From Raffaelea ambrosiae (taxonomy: Eukaryota; Ascomycota; Sordariomycetes; Ophiostomatales; Ophiostomataceae): DNA of 64,000 nt. The position numbers and the translations under genes are program-made. Shown here one piece after another: positions 1 to 10,546 of this stretch. The stretch spans positions 620,001 through 684,000 of the forward strand of contig PCDI01000002.1 in the NCBI GenBank assembly GCA_002778195.1, in the 5' to 3' direction. Each line of letters begins with the position of its first letter. Within the stretch, counting starts at the first letter, position 1. The notes under the pieces are model-generated. The model did no database searches and was not told the DNA's origin. It saw nothing but the letters and a program-made list of their open reading frames with translations.

Positions 1-1082
1 ACAGTCTGTGGAACTTGGGCGCGCTGACGGCGGCCTGGATCACGTTTGGCACCTTCCGCATCCACAGCACCTGGGCCTGGCGCATTCCCTCCCTGCTCCA
101 GGGCGCCTCCAGTGTCGTGCAGATCTGCCTCTGCTGGCTCGTCAAGGAGTCGCCCCGCTGGCTGATCTCCCAGGACCGCCATGCCGAGGCGCGCGACCTG
201 ATTATCAAGTACCACGCCAATGGCAACCCCGACGATCCCATCGTGACGCTCGAGATGGAAGAAATCAGCGCGGCGCTGCGCCTGGAAGCCGAGTTCCGCC
301 GCACGACGTCGTACCTCTCCTTTTTCCAAACCAAGGGCAACCGCAAACGGTTTTTTATTATTCTGGCCATTGGTTTCTTCTCGCAGTGGAGCGGCAACGG
401 TCTGATCTCCTACTACCTCACCCTGATTCTGGACTCCATTGGCTACACGTCCGAGGGCACGCAGACGCTGATCAACGCCCTGCTCACCGTCTGGGGCATG
501 ATCTGGAGTGTCGCCTTCTCGCTTGTCATCAACCGCTTCGGTCGCCGCACGCTGTTTCTCGTGTCCACGGCCGGGTGTCTGGTCGTCTACATTGTGTGGA
601 CGGCCCTCGAGGCGACCTACGAGATGCAGAGCAATCTCACGGGCGAGGGCAACGACGGCCTGGCCAAGGGCGTGCTGGCCATGATTTTCTTGTACGGCTT
701 TGTCTTCAGCATAGGCTGGACGCCGTTGCAGGTCACCTATGTCATTGAGATTCTGCCGTACAACCTGCGTGCGCGTGGTCTGGTGCTGTACAACTTCTTT
801 GTTGCGCTCGCGCTCATCTTCAACCAGTACTGCAACCCCGTGGGCGTGACGAACAGCGGGTGGAAGTACTACATCATGTACGACGTCTGGCTGGCCTTTG
901 AGCTCGTTGTGGTGTATTTCCTGTTTGTCGAGACCGGCTCCATGAGCCTCGAGGAGACGGCCGCCGTGCTCGACGGCGAGGTGTACCAAAACACACTGGC
1001 CACAAACGCCACGGCCAACGCCGAAAAGAAGTTGCGTGCGGATGGTCATGAGATGGATGAGGTTGCGACAACAACTCACTAG
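1..1082 (+). CDS. MFS sugar transporter, 3' part (5' end outside window)
   Basis: The frame is open from base 3 to the TAG at 1080-1082, so the start lies upstream. About 359 residues remain, covering roughly the last two thirds of a 12-helix hexose/lactose permease-type transporter of the plasma membrane. Visible family marks are the intracellular loop motif ESPRWLI near the first visible residues, the long central loop, the helix carrying QWSGNG, the RFGRR loop after the next helix (the repeat of the MFS loop motif), and the C-terminal VETGSMSLEE motif, a variant of the usual PETKG-type end. The tail (about 40 residues) is hydrophilic. No intron interrupts the visible part. The exact sugar cannot be read from sequence; lactose permease-like and general hexose carriers both fit. 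Confidence 0.9.
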   Translation, partial: SLWNLGALTAAWITFGTFRIHSTWAWRIPSLLQGASSVVQICLCWLVKESPRWLISQDRHAEARDLIIKYHANGNPDDPIVTLEMEEISAALRLEAEFRRTTSYLSFFQTKGNRKRFFIILAIGFFSQWSGNGLISYYLTLILDSIGYTSEGTQTLINALLTVWGMIWSVAFSLVINRFGRRTLFLVSTAGCLVVYIVWTALEATYEMQSNLTGEGNDGLAKGVLAMIFLYGFVFSIGWTPLQVTYVIEILPYNLRARGLVLYNFFVALALIFNQYCNPVGVTNSGWKYYIMYDVWLAFELVVVYFLFVETGSMSLEETAAVLDGEVYQNTLATNATANAEKKLRADGHEMDEVATTTH

Positions 1083-2431
1083 ATTGGGGAATTGGACTAC
1101 GGCGAGATGTATCTCGATTTCGATAACCTCTAGACATTCGCGTCATATGTCTTTTATTTATCTTACATTTAATATACTAAGCGAGAATGCAATGTGAACT
1201 GCAATAGCTGCTAGAGGATACAAGTATGGCGAAGCGACAGAGCAGCGAGACACGTATAGTATGCCCTTCTCATCCTCTTTAGACAACTGCATCATATGTC
1301 GTCGCGCGTTCCAGGCAAGCATCATCCAGCCCGTGACCCAACAGAACCGCCGAGACCCCTGCAACTTTGCGCACCCATGCAGGAAGACGGCATGGTTGAA
1401 GGAAATGCTGGCTAGGCACCAGCAATGAATTCCACACTCCGTAAAATCCAGGACTGGGGATCCCAGCAGGGTGTGGCTTGGCGGTCAGAGAGCGCCTGTT
1501 GCGAGACAACATTTCTTCAGCCAATGATACCCATATGCGGGAACAGACGTCCCTAGATTGGGAGGCCCCGGTCTCCATTCTGGTCAACGTCGCAGCTAAG
1601 CCTCCCGTGTCATTCGCCTGCATCTTCTATTCCGCGCCCCCTCCCTGAGCTCAGCGTTAGGCGTGCAGGGGTTTTTACCCCTCCCATGGCCTCTTTTTTG
1701 GGCCCCTCTGCTGTGCCCAGGTTTGGGCGTCCAGTATCGTAACTGTGCAACCCCCCATCGGCCTCTCTTCTGGGCCCCCCTTTTCTCCCATTTCAGCGTC
1801 AAGCCTCCATCCAGGCAGCCATTTTGACTCTAATTCGACGGAATTGTGGATTGCGAAACGGGTGCCTTGGTTTGGCCTCAAACCAGGCATTCTCGCGGGC
1901 ATTCTCGACGGGCCGCATTTGCTGCGGCGCCCACGCTCCACAGTCTGACTGACACTGTAGAGCGGTATGTTGCTCTTCTGGAATGTATCCTTTTGTTTCT
2001 ACGCATGTTTCCTGTTAAAATGCAGGCCTTGTAATATCGTAGCCTTGTATTTCAGGACGATGGTTTAACGAAGCTACGACGGCCACCAGGAGACAATATT
2101 TACGCACTTAAAAAGCGCGTATCGGCTGGGTTTTTTTTTTTTTTAAATAAAACTAAGAAACAAGAAATAAGATTGAATATGTTGTTTTCTTAATTGAAGA
2201 AAATGAGGCGATTATTTCATAATTTTTTTGAATACGTAAAAAATGCCATGCGTTTGTATTTGTTTCTTTCCTTCTTTCTTTGTTTCTATTTTTTATTTAT
2301 TTTCACTCCCCTCTCTTCGTTTTTACAACATGAGATGGAATGCCTGACACTATGACGCCCATCTTTGTCAAGTTTAGTACCTTCATTGTTGTCTTCTACT
2401 TTCTAAGCCATACATCGTGGAAGCTGTTCGT
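1083..2431. other. Intergenic region, no gene seen
   Basis: Short open frames here overlap on both strands and lack family features. Positions about 2130-2330 are AT-rich with T runs. An imperfect direct repeat of a GGCCTCT...GGGCCCC unit occurs near 1687 and 1759. Confidence 0.5.
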
Positions 2432-3280
2432 TCAAACCACAAATATTTGCGTGTCATACAACCATGCCCACAGCCCTGAGAGGGCCACCACCACCTCCCA
2501 CTCCACACCAAATGCTCCCATCAGGCCTCGACCCATGAACGCCATTTTGGTCGCCTTGGTCATGCTGGCCGACATGTTGTACGCCATGACCGCCAGGACC
2601 TCTTTGCCGTCACTGGCGTAGCCCAATTCCCGCGTCTTGCGGCTGCCGCCCGTGCCCGTCGTCGCCGGGCTATCTGACTCTGACACCTGCACGAGTTTCC
2701 ACCCGGACGAGTGGCCTGCTAGCTGTTTGATCTCGGCACCGCCGCTGCGACGCCACTCAAACTGTGCCGAGTCAGACCGTGGCTTGTCGCTTCTGCTGCT
2801 GGCCTTCTGGTCCGGCAAGGTAAAGGCGCGGGTCGATGTTTCGAACCGGACCGTCGTTCCTTGGGGGTTTTGTGGCGTGGGTGAAATTTCAATGACCAAC
2901 GCCCTGCTTAGACCGTGCTTGTCCCGTCGGCAAGTGGCCAGAACAGGGTCAGAGTCGCTGGGCCCGTCGTACAGGACCATGGGGGCCGTGCCGCGACGGG
3001 CGTACAGGCCGACGGCAAAGAGCGGGTGCTGCGAGGCGAGACCAAAGTAGAACAGACTGGACATCATTTTGGACGAGAAATAGCCGTTCATCTGAGGCGG
3101 AAGCTTTGCTGTCGCAGACGCCAACCGAGTGGACGTGCTGGTGGTGGCGACATACTGGGGAATTTCGTATGGTGGAAGAAGGTCCTCGTCATCCGCATCT
3201 GCTGCTGGCCCTGCATCTGTATTCTGGACCGTTTCAGAGAAAGATGGAGGAGATTGGAGAACGTCCGTGTCTTTAGACAT
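2432..3280 (-). CDS. Tubby C-terminal-like (LURP1-like) fold protein
   Basis: Single-exon gene; from ATG at 3280 it encodes 282 residues. I chose this start because it begins a normal acidic N-terminus (MSKDTDVLQSPP); in-frame ATGs at 3304 and further upstream would add a low-quality extension. Residues about 1-50 are disordered and proline/acid-rich. The rest alternates short beta strands and ends with a hydrophobic helix (MGAFGVEWEVVVALSGLWAW), the layout of the fungal Tubby C-terminal-like barrel whose last helix threads the barrel. The FEWRRSGG segment resembles the F-x-W strand of this fold. Function in fungi is unknown; related folds bind membranes or phosphoinositides. Assignment rests on pattern only. 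Confidence 0.6.
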   Translation of the reverse strand: MSKDTDVLQSPPSFSETVQNTDAGPAADADDEDLLPPYEIPQYVATTSTSTRLASATAKLPPQMNGYFSSKMMSSLFYFGLASQHPLFAVGLYARRGTAPMVLYDGPSDSDPVLATCRRDKHGLSRALVIEISPTPQNPQGTTVRFETSTRAFTLPDQKASSRSDKPRSDSAQFEWRRSGGAEIKQLAGHSSGWKLVQVSESDSPATTGTGGSRKTRELGYASDGKEVLAVMAYNMSASMTKATKMAFMGRGLMGAFGVEWEVVVALSGLWAWLYDTQIFVV

Positions 3281-4414
3281 TTTCTTTTTGTTGAAAAGAC
3301 ACATGATGTACGTGTGTGTGTGTGTATTTTCAGTTTCTGTGACAGAACGACAACTAATGCCTGGTATCAAATCTGTTTGTATTGATTTCTTGTGGTCCAT
3401 AGAAAGATGAAAGATGAAAGTCACAAACAAATAACAACATGGGGAATTACAGTCTTATATATTTGGCACATTGGTAGACATGGATGATGCTAGACACATT
3501 TCGTTATTCGTAACCTGTTTCGCGCAGCCTCTCTTGGGCTTCATGTCAGCATGAAGGGCACGGCGAAGGCGACTTCAGCCTTGTAAAGTGGGGCCTGGAA
3601 GAGCAGAGCGCTGCGATTTACCACTTTGGGCCTGGGAAGTGAGCCTTACTTAGTGTCGGGTAGTGGAGAACCCTGCTAAAGGACCCAGCTCCCGGGACAA
3701 TCTTCCATAGAAAAGCAACGAAGTGCATTCGGTGCCGGCACACGGTCTCTCTGAGGGCAAGGAATGGCAGTGCACGAAAGCCGCAATCCTTATTGGGAAA
3801 TGGTCTTTCTTGGTTCGTACAATTAAAAAAAAAAGAAACGTCAATCAGAAGCGTTGTATCTAAGCAAATGCAAAGCGGGTGTTTTGTGACAAAAATTGCA
3901 GCGTGGCGTTCAAGCGGAATCTCCTACAGCGGACTGTTGCCCGACCACATCAAGTGACGACCACAGGAAACAGAGGACAGACCAGTCGCCACGGATGACG
4001 TTGGCCGTGGTCATCGTGAATTTGGCGGTAAATTCCAAGAGGCATTCTTTTCAAATGGAATGAAAGTGGCTGAAGCAAAGAGCGGAAGGGAAGAAACAAA
4101 GAATTCTTTATTATTTTAAATGTGACCCAAAAGAAATCGATCTTATTAATCAGGGGCGAGTCCCCTAACACAGACACGACGGCAGCGATGTAATGCCCGT
4201 CTCACTCGTTGCATGCGACTTACTTATGGGTAAAGATGCCAGACGACTCTGCGGGGAATTTATATAGGAACTAACTCATAACTACATGTTCATACTAGGT
4301 AATAAAATAAAGCAAAACCCCGTTTGACCTGTAAAATATTGACCACCGATAGCCAGCACGGACAATTTCCCACTGTATTTCCAACCGAGTAACCTGAAAG
4401 AGGCCGGCCAATAC
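3281..4414. other. Intergenic region, no gene seen
   Basis: Contains the promoter side of the Tubby-like gene and the 3' side of the amidoligase gene. A CA/GT dinucleotide tract lies at about 3310-3328. No convincing coding frame. Confidence 0.45.
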
Positions 4415-5472
4415 CTACACTGTCTCGTTGAGCTCTTCGTACCTGGACGGAAGGAACCGATCCAGCGACAGGTCCACAGCTGCCCTTTTCACGGCATCAT
4501 AAAATGACTGGGGCGTGTACATAGGAGTGCTTCCGGGCCTACATATGTGTTTCTTTTCACGTCAGCAGCCTTTCTCACTTTTTCACTACAGATTTCTTTT
4601 TCTTTCTCTTTTTCTTTTCGTTTACCTCTTGGAGCAGCCAATGGATGAGACTAACGGCAAACGCGATCCAGCGTTTGGTGCGCTCCTTGCCGCGGAGAAA
4701 ACGCCCTCCGCGGAACTCGATGGTGCCTGACTTGCCGGGCTCGGTGTTGGCAAAGTTCCACAGCACGTAGCGGCTACCCTGCATAATCCCACAGAGAGTG
4801 TGCGTGTCGTGGGCGCTCGCAATGGTCCGGGCCAGCGCCAGCCTGCTTTTGCGGAGGATATCGCGTAGCAAAGGAGACGACTCTGTGTTGAGCTTGCAGA
4901 ACGGATTGTTCGCCCGGTCGCGCACCAGCATGGCCGTGATGCAGGGCTCAAAGACCACCACGCCGTAGCCAATGGTCATGAGCTCGGCGAGGCTGAACTT
5001 GGTGTCTCTGCCACGGGACAGGTGGACGTGGGTCCCGCAGCGCTTGGACCGAGTGGGCATGTGGAAGACAGCGGCCATGGCTGCCCAGAAGGCGTCGATC
5101 TGGGTTTCCCAGTTTCCATTGAGCGAGAGGACAGGCGAGACCGCTTCGATGGGGATGAGCGTTCGGGCTATATCTGGTCAACATGAAATTGCTGTCTAGT
5201 ACTAGTATATCGGAAGACCCGGCTATTTCTGACTTACATTCCTGCTCGGACAACTCGAGAGAGCCGTCTTTGGTGATCCACCACTTGTCGTAGTGCTCAG
5301 GGTGCCTCCTGTGGCTGTCGGTGAGAAGGTCTGCCGCTGCTCGGAGGTGTCTCTTTCTCAGAGACGCAGCAATTTTGGCATAGTACAATGCATGGAGACT
5401 GCTTAGGTTGGCGCGAACCTTGTGGGGCTCGGCAATCATTTCGATCTCGACGCCAAAGGAGTAGTTGGCCAT
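4415..5472 (-). CDS. Amidoligase-family enzyme (COOH-NH2 ligase, Amidoligase_2 type)
   Basis: Three exons on the minus strand: 5472-5238, 5173-4626 and 4507-4415 (introns 64 and 118 nt, donors GTAAGT and GTAAAC), 291 residues. Family marks are the N-terminal FGVEIEMI, the DGSLE followed by PIEAVSPVL (ligand and metal-binding acidic residues of the glutamine-synthetase-like fold), and the CGTHVHLS motif. These enzymes use ATP to join a carboxylate to an amine, making amide or isopeptide links. The third exon restores a normal C-terminus (SFYDAVKRAAVDL ... EELNETV); reading through intron 2 instead gives an implausible lysine-rich tail. The gene points away from a gamma-glutamylcyclotransferase-fold gene about 1.1 kb away, a suggestive pairing. 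Substrate unknown. Confidence 0.82.
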
Positions 5473-6570
5473 AGCGGACAGCAGCCTGAGGGACAAAGAG
5501 ACAATAAACAGCAATGAAATGAAGAGCAGTAAGCACAAGTGAATACAAGTGGACGGTAATGAACAGCGGATCAAGGTCTGTGGGAGAAGAAGACGTGGGA
5601 TGAGACGACTGCTGGAAGAAGCAAGAGGGATATAGGAGCATCGCAAGCATCACTTACATTTATACATGGCCTTCGTCCGGTCCTCATCATTACGGCTGCC
5701 ATTGCGCTTGACACGAGGTAGCCGGCAAGCGCCTTAAACTGTTTCAATTGTCCCAAGGCGTGTCCATTTCATGGTGAATCAGACGGCCGGTCTTGCTGTT
5801 TGCGTACTGGCATAGCAGGGATTTGAGGACAGTGTCAAGCGCCTGAGAATTGCCAACCAGATGGTCTTGTAGCTGAGACTAGAAGAAGGTGTCAGGCGCC
5901 TCAATGATGCCCAGGCCATGGCCGTTTCTTGGTGGTTAGAAGGCGGTAGAATAGGTCTTGCCAGGACTGTCGGCCTGTGACGAGGCCAGGCTGCGGTGCG
6001 GCATTTGCGCTTCGTTGCGAGATACACAAAGGCGACCGACGGCGCTGAGGGAAGTTCACGTCCATGCACGATCATTTGGACAGACAGATGGTCGTATAAT
6101 TGTTGATTGGTTCATGCAAGGCTTTGTGTTTTGGGGCGGACTTTGGGAGCTACCTGGAGCACAGCCCAAAGGTACATCGCGCACAGTGTCTTTGTGTGCT
6201 TTGACACGGGGCGATTTGCTGGAGCAGCCTTGCTTAGCCGCCCGCATCGCTGTTGCCGCCCGCTGTCTGCCCGACTTTCCCTCTGTGCTGCCCTTTTTCC
6301 TTTTCTTGCTCTCTTCCTTTTCTTCCTCTCGCTCATAACCGCAGCAAGTTTTCTTAAAAAGCAGGCGCCGTTCCTTCTTTGCTCCTCCAACTTTCTATTT
6401 TTCTACGTTTAAAAAGGTCACGATTCAATTGTATTTTTCTTTTCTTCCTCTTTATTTCTCTCGCATCCTCTTGACTCCACCACTACACCGTTGCATTCCC
6501 ACGCTTGTCGTCTTACTCACACACAATACTTCACAATCCCACCCATTGCCAGCCCACCAGCCCCGTCACC
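5473..6570. promoter_or_regulatory. Divergent intergenic region between amidoligase and GGCT-fold genes
   Basis: About 1.1 kb separates the two starts. The 6280-6500 part is strongly pyrimidine-rich on the plus strand, typical of fungal promoters and 5' leaders upstream of the plus-strand gene. No convincing gene lies between; open frames in 5779-6412 are overlapping and featureless. Confidence 0.4.
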
Positions 6571-8400
6571 ATGGCAGGACGCTCTGGCCGGGACAGGCCC
6601 GCCAAGCTCTACTTCGCCTATGGCAGCAACCTCTCGCTGAACCAAATGGCGAAACGCTGTCCCGACAGCGAGTTTGTGGGCCTGGGATACCTTCCTGGCT
6701 TTCGCTGGCACATCAACGAGCGCCGCTATGCCAACGTGCTGCCGTCTTCGCGGGGATCCGTCCCTGGGCTGGTCTTCCGCATCAACAAGCGGGACGAACA
6801 AGCGCTGGACCGCTGCGAGGGCGTTGCGCTGCAGTACTACCAGAAGAGAATGCTTCCCATCCAGCTGGAGCGCAATCCTAATTACTCTGGCCAGCCGACT
6901 TTGGATGTGGCCTACGATGTCGCCCAGGATTTCAGCCGGGCCGCGCGCATGAACCGCAACCATGTTCCGTGCGAGGACACGGTGGCGTTGGTCTACATCA
7001 GCGAATTGTACGTCAACGACGGCATCATCAAAGACGAGTACATCAACCGCATTCGAGAAGGCGTCCACTTTGCCACGGCTCTTGGATTTCCTCAGGAGTT
7101 TGTGGACAGGGTGATTACACCACGCCTGGGAGGCTACAGCAGCCGGCCCCATTCCTCCGCAGGCACAGCGAGGCATGAAACATACCGTCCACCAACATCC
7201 ACCGCAGGCACAGCATACCGTCCACCAACACCCACCGCAGGCACAGCATGCCGTCCACCAACACCCACCGCAGGCATAGCGAGACATGAAATATACCGCC
7301 CACCAACACCCCCGCTCCGTCGCTCACCGAGTCTTCATGAAGTCCAGGTCACAGTGAACCGCCCTGGTATGTACAACACATCCGAAGCAGGAAGTCCCGC
7401 TACCCCCCAGTCTTCTTCACCCCCAGCAGCAGACGGCAGAGAAAAAAGAGAGGCTACTGGCACCGCCACTGCCACATCTATGAGCACAGTTGCTTCCACA
7501 GACATCGTCGTGGGCGACGACGACGGCATGGCTTTCAAATGTCGTGTTCCGGGCTGCCGGCATGGTGGTGGTGGGAAGATTTGTCTTTTGCGTCGCGAAA
7601 ATCGTCTGCCGCACGCGACGACCGGCGCTCGCTTTCATGCCGATGTGCTGACCCTTCTCGAACAGCAAATGAGCAGCGGTACGAAATCCTGCACGCGGAA
7701 CCGGGCCAGCCGGACAGACTTGAACGTCGAGAAGAGCTTCTTAACCTTCTTGACCGACATGCCCCACGAAATGGCCTACATGAACACTTCTGGCGTGACC
7801 TGGGCCGACGCGAACCCATACCGGACGAGAACGAGAGACTTGTTCTCTACAGATCACCGGCCATTATCCGGACACGATCCACGTCCAGGGTCGGGGGCCG
7901 AATTGAAGAGAGATTCGATGAAAGGTTCGCTGAAGAGTTCGATGAACGATTTGATACACGATTCGAAGAGCGATTCGAGGAGCGTGGACGGCAGCCGGTG
8001 CGTCTATTCCGTCGTCACTCAAGTGCCCCTCGTCGAAGACGAAGCCGTGTACGCTGTCGAGTGTACTACGACGACTCTGGCGAGTGCGAACGAGCTGGCT
8101 ATGAGGAATTTTCGCAATTTGTGCGACGAATACTTCCGCAGGACGACGTCCGATACATTCGCCGGCCCAGGTGCCCCATCTGATGGCGCAAAGACCTCGA
8201 ACAACGGCGCCAACCAGGGGGGTGTCGTGATCGGTCCACCTATCAAGAAGACCAACGTGGTGGATTTTGTGGAGGAACCGGGCAAGATTGTGTGTATCGT
8301 AGGTGACACGGGGTGTTTGCAATTTTCTGCTGTCCGTCCTGATGGCTGTGGTCGAATTCGTGTCTGGGTGTCGATGCATGAGCTGCTCGACTGGGAATGA
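6571..8400 (+). CDS. Gamma-glutamylcyclotransferase (GGCT)-fold protein with long C-terminal extension
   Basis: Encodes 609 residues from ATG 6571 (context CACCATGG); further upstream only non-ATG starts occur in frame. Residues about 10-175 are a GGCT/AIG2 domain: YFAYGSNLS near residue 11 is the substrate loop, VPGLVF is the core strand, and the glutamate in LDRCEGV is the expected catalytic acid that cyclises gamma-glutamyl groups to 5-oxoproline. Next comes a tandem-repeat linker (RPPTPTAGTA units), then a low-complexity region and a short folded-looking end (VDFVEEPGKIVCIVGDTG). The domain alone is the usual size of the enzyme, so the extension of about 400 residues is odd; part of it also has a long, protein-like reading frame in another phase (see findings), so an intron or frameshift near 7540-8180 is possible. 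Confidence 0.75.
   Translation: MAGRSGRDRPAKLYFAYGSNLSLNQMAKRCPDSEFVGLGYLPGFRWHINERRYANVLPSSRGSVPGLVFRINKRDEQALDRCEGVALQYYQKRMLPIQLERNPNYSGQPTLDVAYDVAQDFSRAARMNRNHVPCEDTVALVYISELYVNDGIIKDEYINRIREGVHFATALGFPQEFVDRVITPRLGGYSSRPHSSAGTARHETYRPPTSTAGTAYRPPTPTAGTACRPPTPTAGIARHEIYRPPTPPLRRSPSLHEVQVTVNRPGMYNTSEAGSPATPQSSSPPAADGREKREATGTATATSMSTVASTDIVVGDDDGMAFKCRVPGCRHGGGGKICLLRRENRLPHATTGARFHADVLTLLEQQMSSGTKSCTRNRASRTDLNVEKSFLTFLTDMPHEMAYMNTSGVTWADANPYRTRTRDLFSTDHRPLSGHDPRPGSGAELKRDSMKGSLKSSMNDLIHDSKSDSRSVDGSRCVYSVVTQVPLVEDEAVYAVECTTTTLASANELAMRNFRNLCDEYFRRTTSDTFAGPGAPSDGAKTSNNGANQGGVVIGPPIKKTNVVDFVEEPGKIVCIVGDTGCLQFSAVRPDGCGRIRVWVSMHELLDWE
7153..7311 (+). repeat. Tandem repeat coding for RPPTPTAG units
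   Basis: Three to four imperfect copies of a 33-48 nt unit (core CCACCAACACCCACCGCAGG) code for repeated RPPT(P/S)TAG(T/I)A blocks between the GGCT domain and the extension. Copy number is likely polymorphic between strains. Confidence 0.8.
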
Positions 8401-8841
8401 CGGGGACCCTTTGGGGCAACCTTATGAAGGATGTGAAGGGTGGCTCAATTCCAAATAACGAAACGACCTGACAAGGCAATGAATTGGATTACGATTGTTC
8501 ACGTGAGTTTACGTTCCAGGAAATATACAATACATGAATGATTCGAAAACTACCTATGGAAAATCTACCCTGAAATATATGTGTGATACAGAGGTGAATG
8601 AAAGGAAACAAAGGAGACATGCTCACCCTAACTGTCGAACTTAGCTGCCTGTCGTTCGATATATGGCCAGCCACCGACTACATTGAACAATAGACATGAT
8701 CGGGCATAGTTGGTGTCATGTGCTATGACGTAACTTTGGTGTATATTTTTAAAGAGCAAGCAATGTTGTATTTGCGATACGCCGTATCCTAAACTATAAT
8801 ATAATCGTGCCACAGCCAGGAACTCCTGTCCAGCTACCTGC

Positions 8842-9204
8842 TTAAAACCGGCCTCCTCCTCCTCCTCCTCCTCCTTCCGGACCGCCACCAAACCCTCCAC
8901 CAGGGCCGCCAAATCCACCTCCACCACCACCCCCGCCGCCGGGGCCACCGAACCCGCCGCCAGGACCACCGAATCCTCCGCCGCCGAACCCACCACCATG
9001 GCCACCGCCGTGTCCTCCATGTCCGCCGTGTTGTTGTTGTGAAAATCCGCCCATGCCGCCCATGCCACCACCCATACCACCGCCCATGCCGCCGCCGCCC
9101 ATCATGCCACCACTCGTACGTCCACCATAACCGCCCAGCTGGACCGGGCGAGGCCCGGCGCCACCATAGTTGCCGTACTGTCTACGACTGCTGCCGAAGC
9201 ACAT
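8842..9204 (-). CDS. Small glycine-rich protein
   Basis: Encodes 120 residues starting at ATG 9204 (MCFGSSRRQYGNYGG). After about 20 residues nearly all sequence is GGF/GGM/HGG repeats with methionines, one QQQH patch and an end of glycine plus RF. No signal peptide or membrane helix is seen. Small proteins opening with MCFGS and continuing glycine-rich are widespread in filamentous ascomycetes but have no assigned biochemical role that I know. A cytosolic, disordered or phase-separating protein is an inference from composition. Longer upstream in-frame starts are possible but run into low-quality sequence. Confidence 0.65.
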   Translation of the reverse strand: MCFGSSRRQYGNYGGAGPRPVQLGGYGGRTSGGMMGGGGMGGGMGGGMGGMGGFSQQQHGGHGGHGGGHGGGFGGGGFGGPGGGFGGPGGGGGGGGGFGGPGGGFGGGPEGGGGGGGGRF

Positions 9205-10546
9205 TGTTGTCGTGGGGAGTGTGAATGTGGGGGATGTTTGTTTCGGTAGATGAAACTTTGTTGTTTCTTGCTTTGTTGTGATTTCGTTGCGAAGAAATCG
9301 CTCTCTGGTCGCCGATAGCCTTAGTTGGGTACTTGCGAATTGAAATAGTAAATATATGCTGTTTTTGTTTTCTTCTTTGGGAGATTTTTTTCTTTTTTTC
9401 CCTTCTGTGTTTTTAATTGATCTAGCGATTCTACCCCGTAACATATATGTACTCTTCGTCTGCTGCTTGACGTCACCAGCCGATCTCGTGATTCCCGCAT
9501 CTGTTAACCTTCCACGCGTCCTTTGCCCCTCGATTCCGGTTCCGGCTAGCAAGCAAGGCTAGATTCGGCTGCCTCAGCTCCTACAAACGCGCCAAGACCT
9601 GAAAGAAGTGGTTTTAAGCTACGAGCCATCGAAGCAAACCCACTCTTTGGTTGTCGAAAGCCAAGACTTTAAAAAGTGGATTTTAACTATGTTTTTTTTT
9701 TGCTGATTAACACCTCCCTAGGAAAGGGCGACCAATCACCGTCGACAGCTGTCGCTTAGTTAGCATGTAAAGAGTTATGAACAATAGGCTCCACCCAGAA
9801 GAACAAAGTGTTTGCAGTATTTCATTATTTTTTCAATAATTCAACATGGCATACAATTGCCCGTACTGAATGGAGAAATCACACGGATTTGGGAATGGCG
9901 AGGAGACTGACGGTATCAGAGGTGGCATACGCTGTCAATATTCACAAGTAGTTTGTTTGTTTTGTTTTTGTGGAAACTGTGTCACTGGCACTGTTTATCG
10001 ACCCAGGTTGGCTTGAAGGACAATACGCTTCGTATGCTACACACCCCAGGATGAAATATTCACCAGCGTGATACACGAAGGGGTTGCTGCTGAGTTTGAA
10101 TGAATAAAAGTAAGGGTCGGATGTGTTGTCATTTACCTCTACGGGGATGGTTTACACGACGCTAGCTACGAAACCGATGTCTCTGTAGGACGAGCTTCTA
10201 TGCCATACTCAGACGTGCCTGCACAGTAGTGACGGAGGGCAGCTGTTATTTGCCCTGTTTCATAATTATTGATTTAATGATTAAATGGCAAAAAACTCAC
10301 ATAATGCGAGATTATCAGATGATGGGCACGGTGTCAAAAGCATAGGTCATTACCCCGGAAAGCAGTGCTTACTCGCTTCTCCTCTTTTATGCTAGTAGAG
10401 GAGGGTGTCCCGAGTCCTTCAGTCGTATCTACATAGTATTACTCTTATTTCACGCAGCCCATCGAACCCACCTAGAGCCTTATGCCAGCCGTCGCAAGAG
10501 AATGTGCAGGGTAAGGTAAAGCAATACGACGCTAGCCCACTGAAGG
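9205..10546. other. Intergenic region, no gene seen
   Basis: Mixed AT-rich sequence with no frame longer than about 70 codons that resembles protein. Confidence 0.45.

Noticed and set aside
4575..4625. Read-through lysine-rich C-terminus of the amidoligase
   Set aside because: GTAAAC donor and a good downstream exon (4507-4415) restore a normal ending, so this is intron.
5779..6412. Several overlapping frames of 60-130 codons between amidoligase and GGCT genes
   Set aside because: Both strands open by chance, no motif.
8628..9080. 150-codon frame overlapping the glycine-rich gene
   Set aside because: Valine/alanine-rich shadow in another phase of the same repeats.
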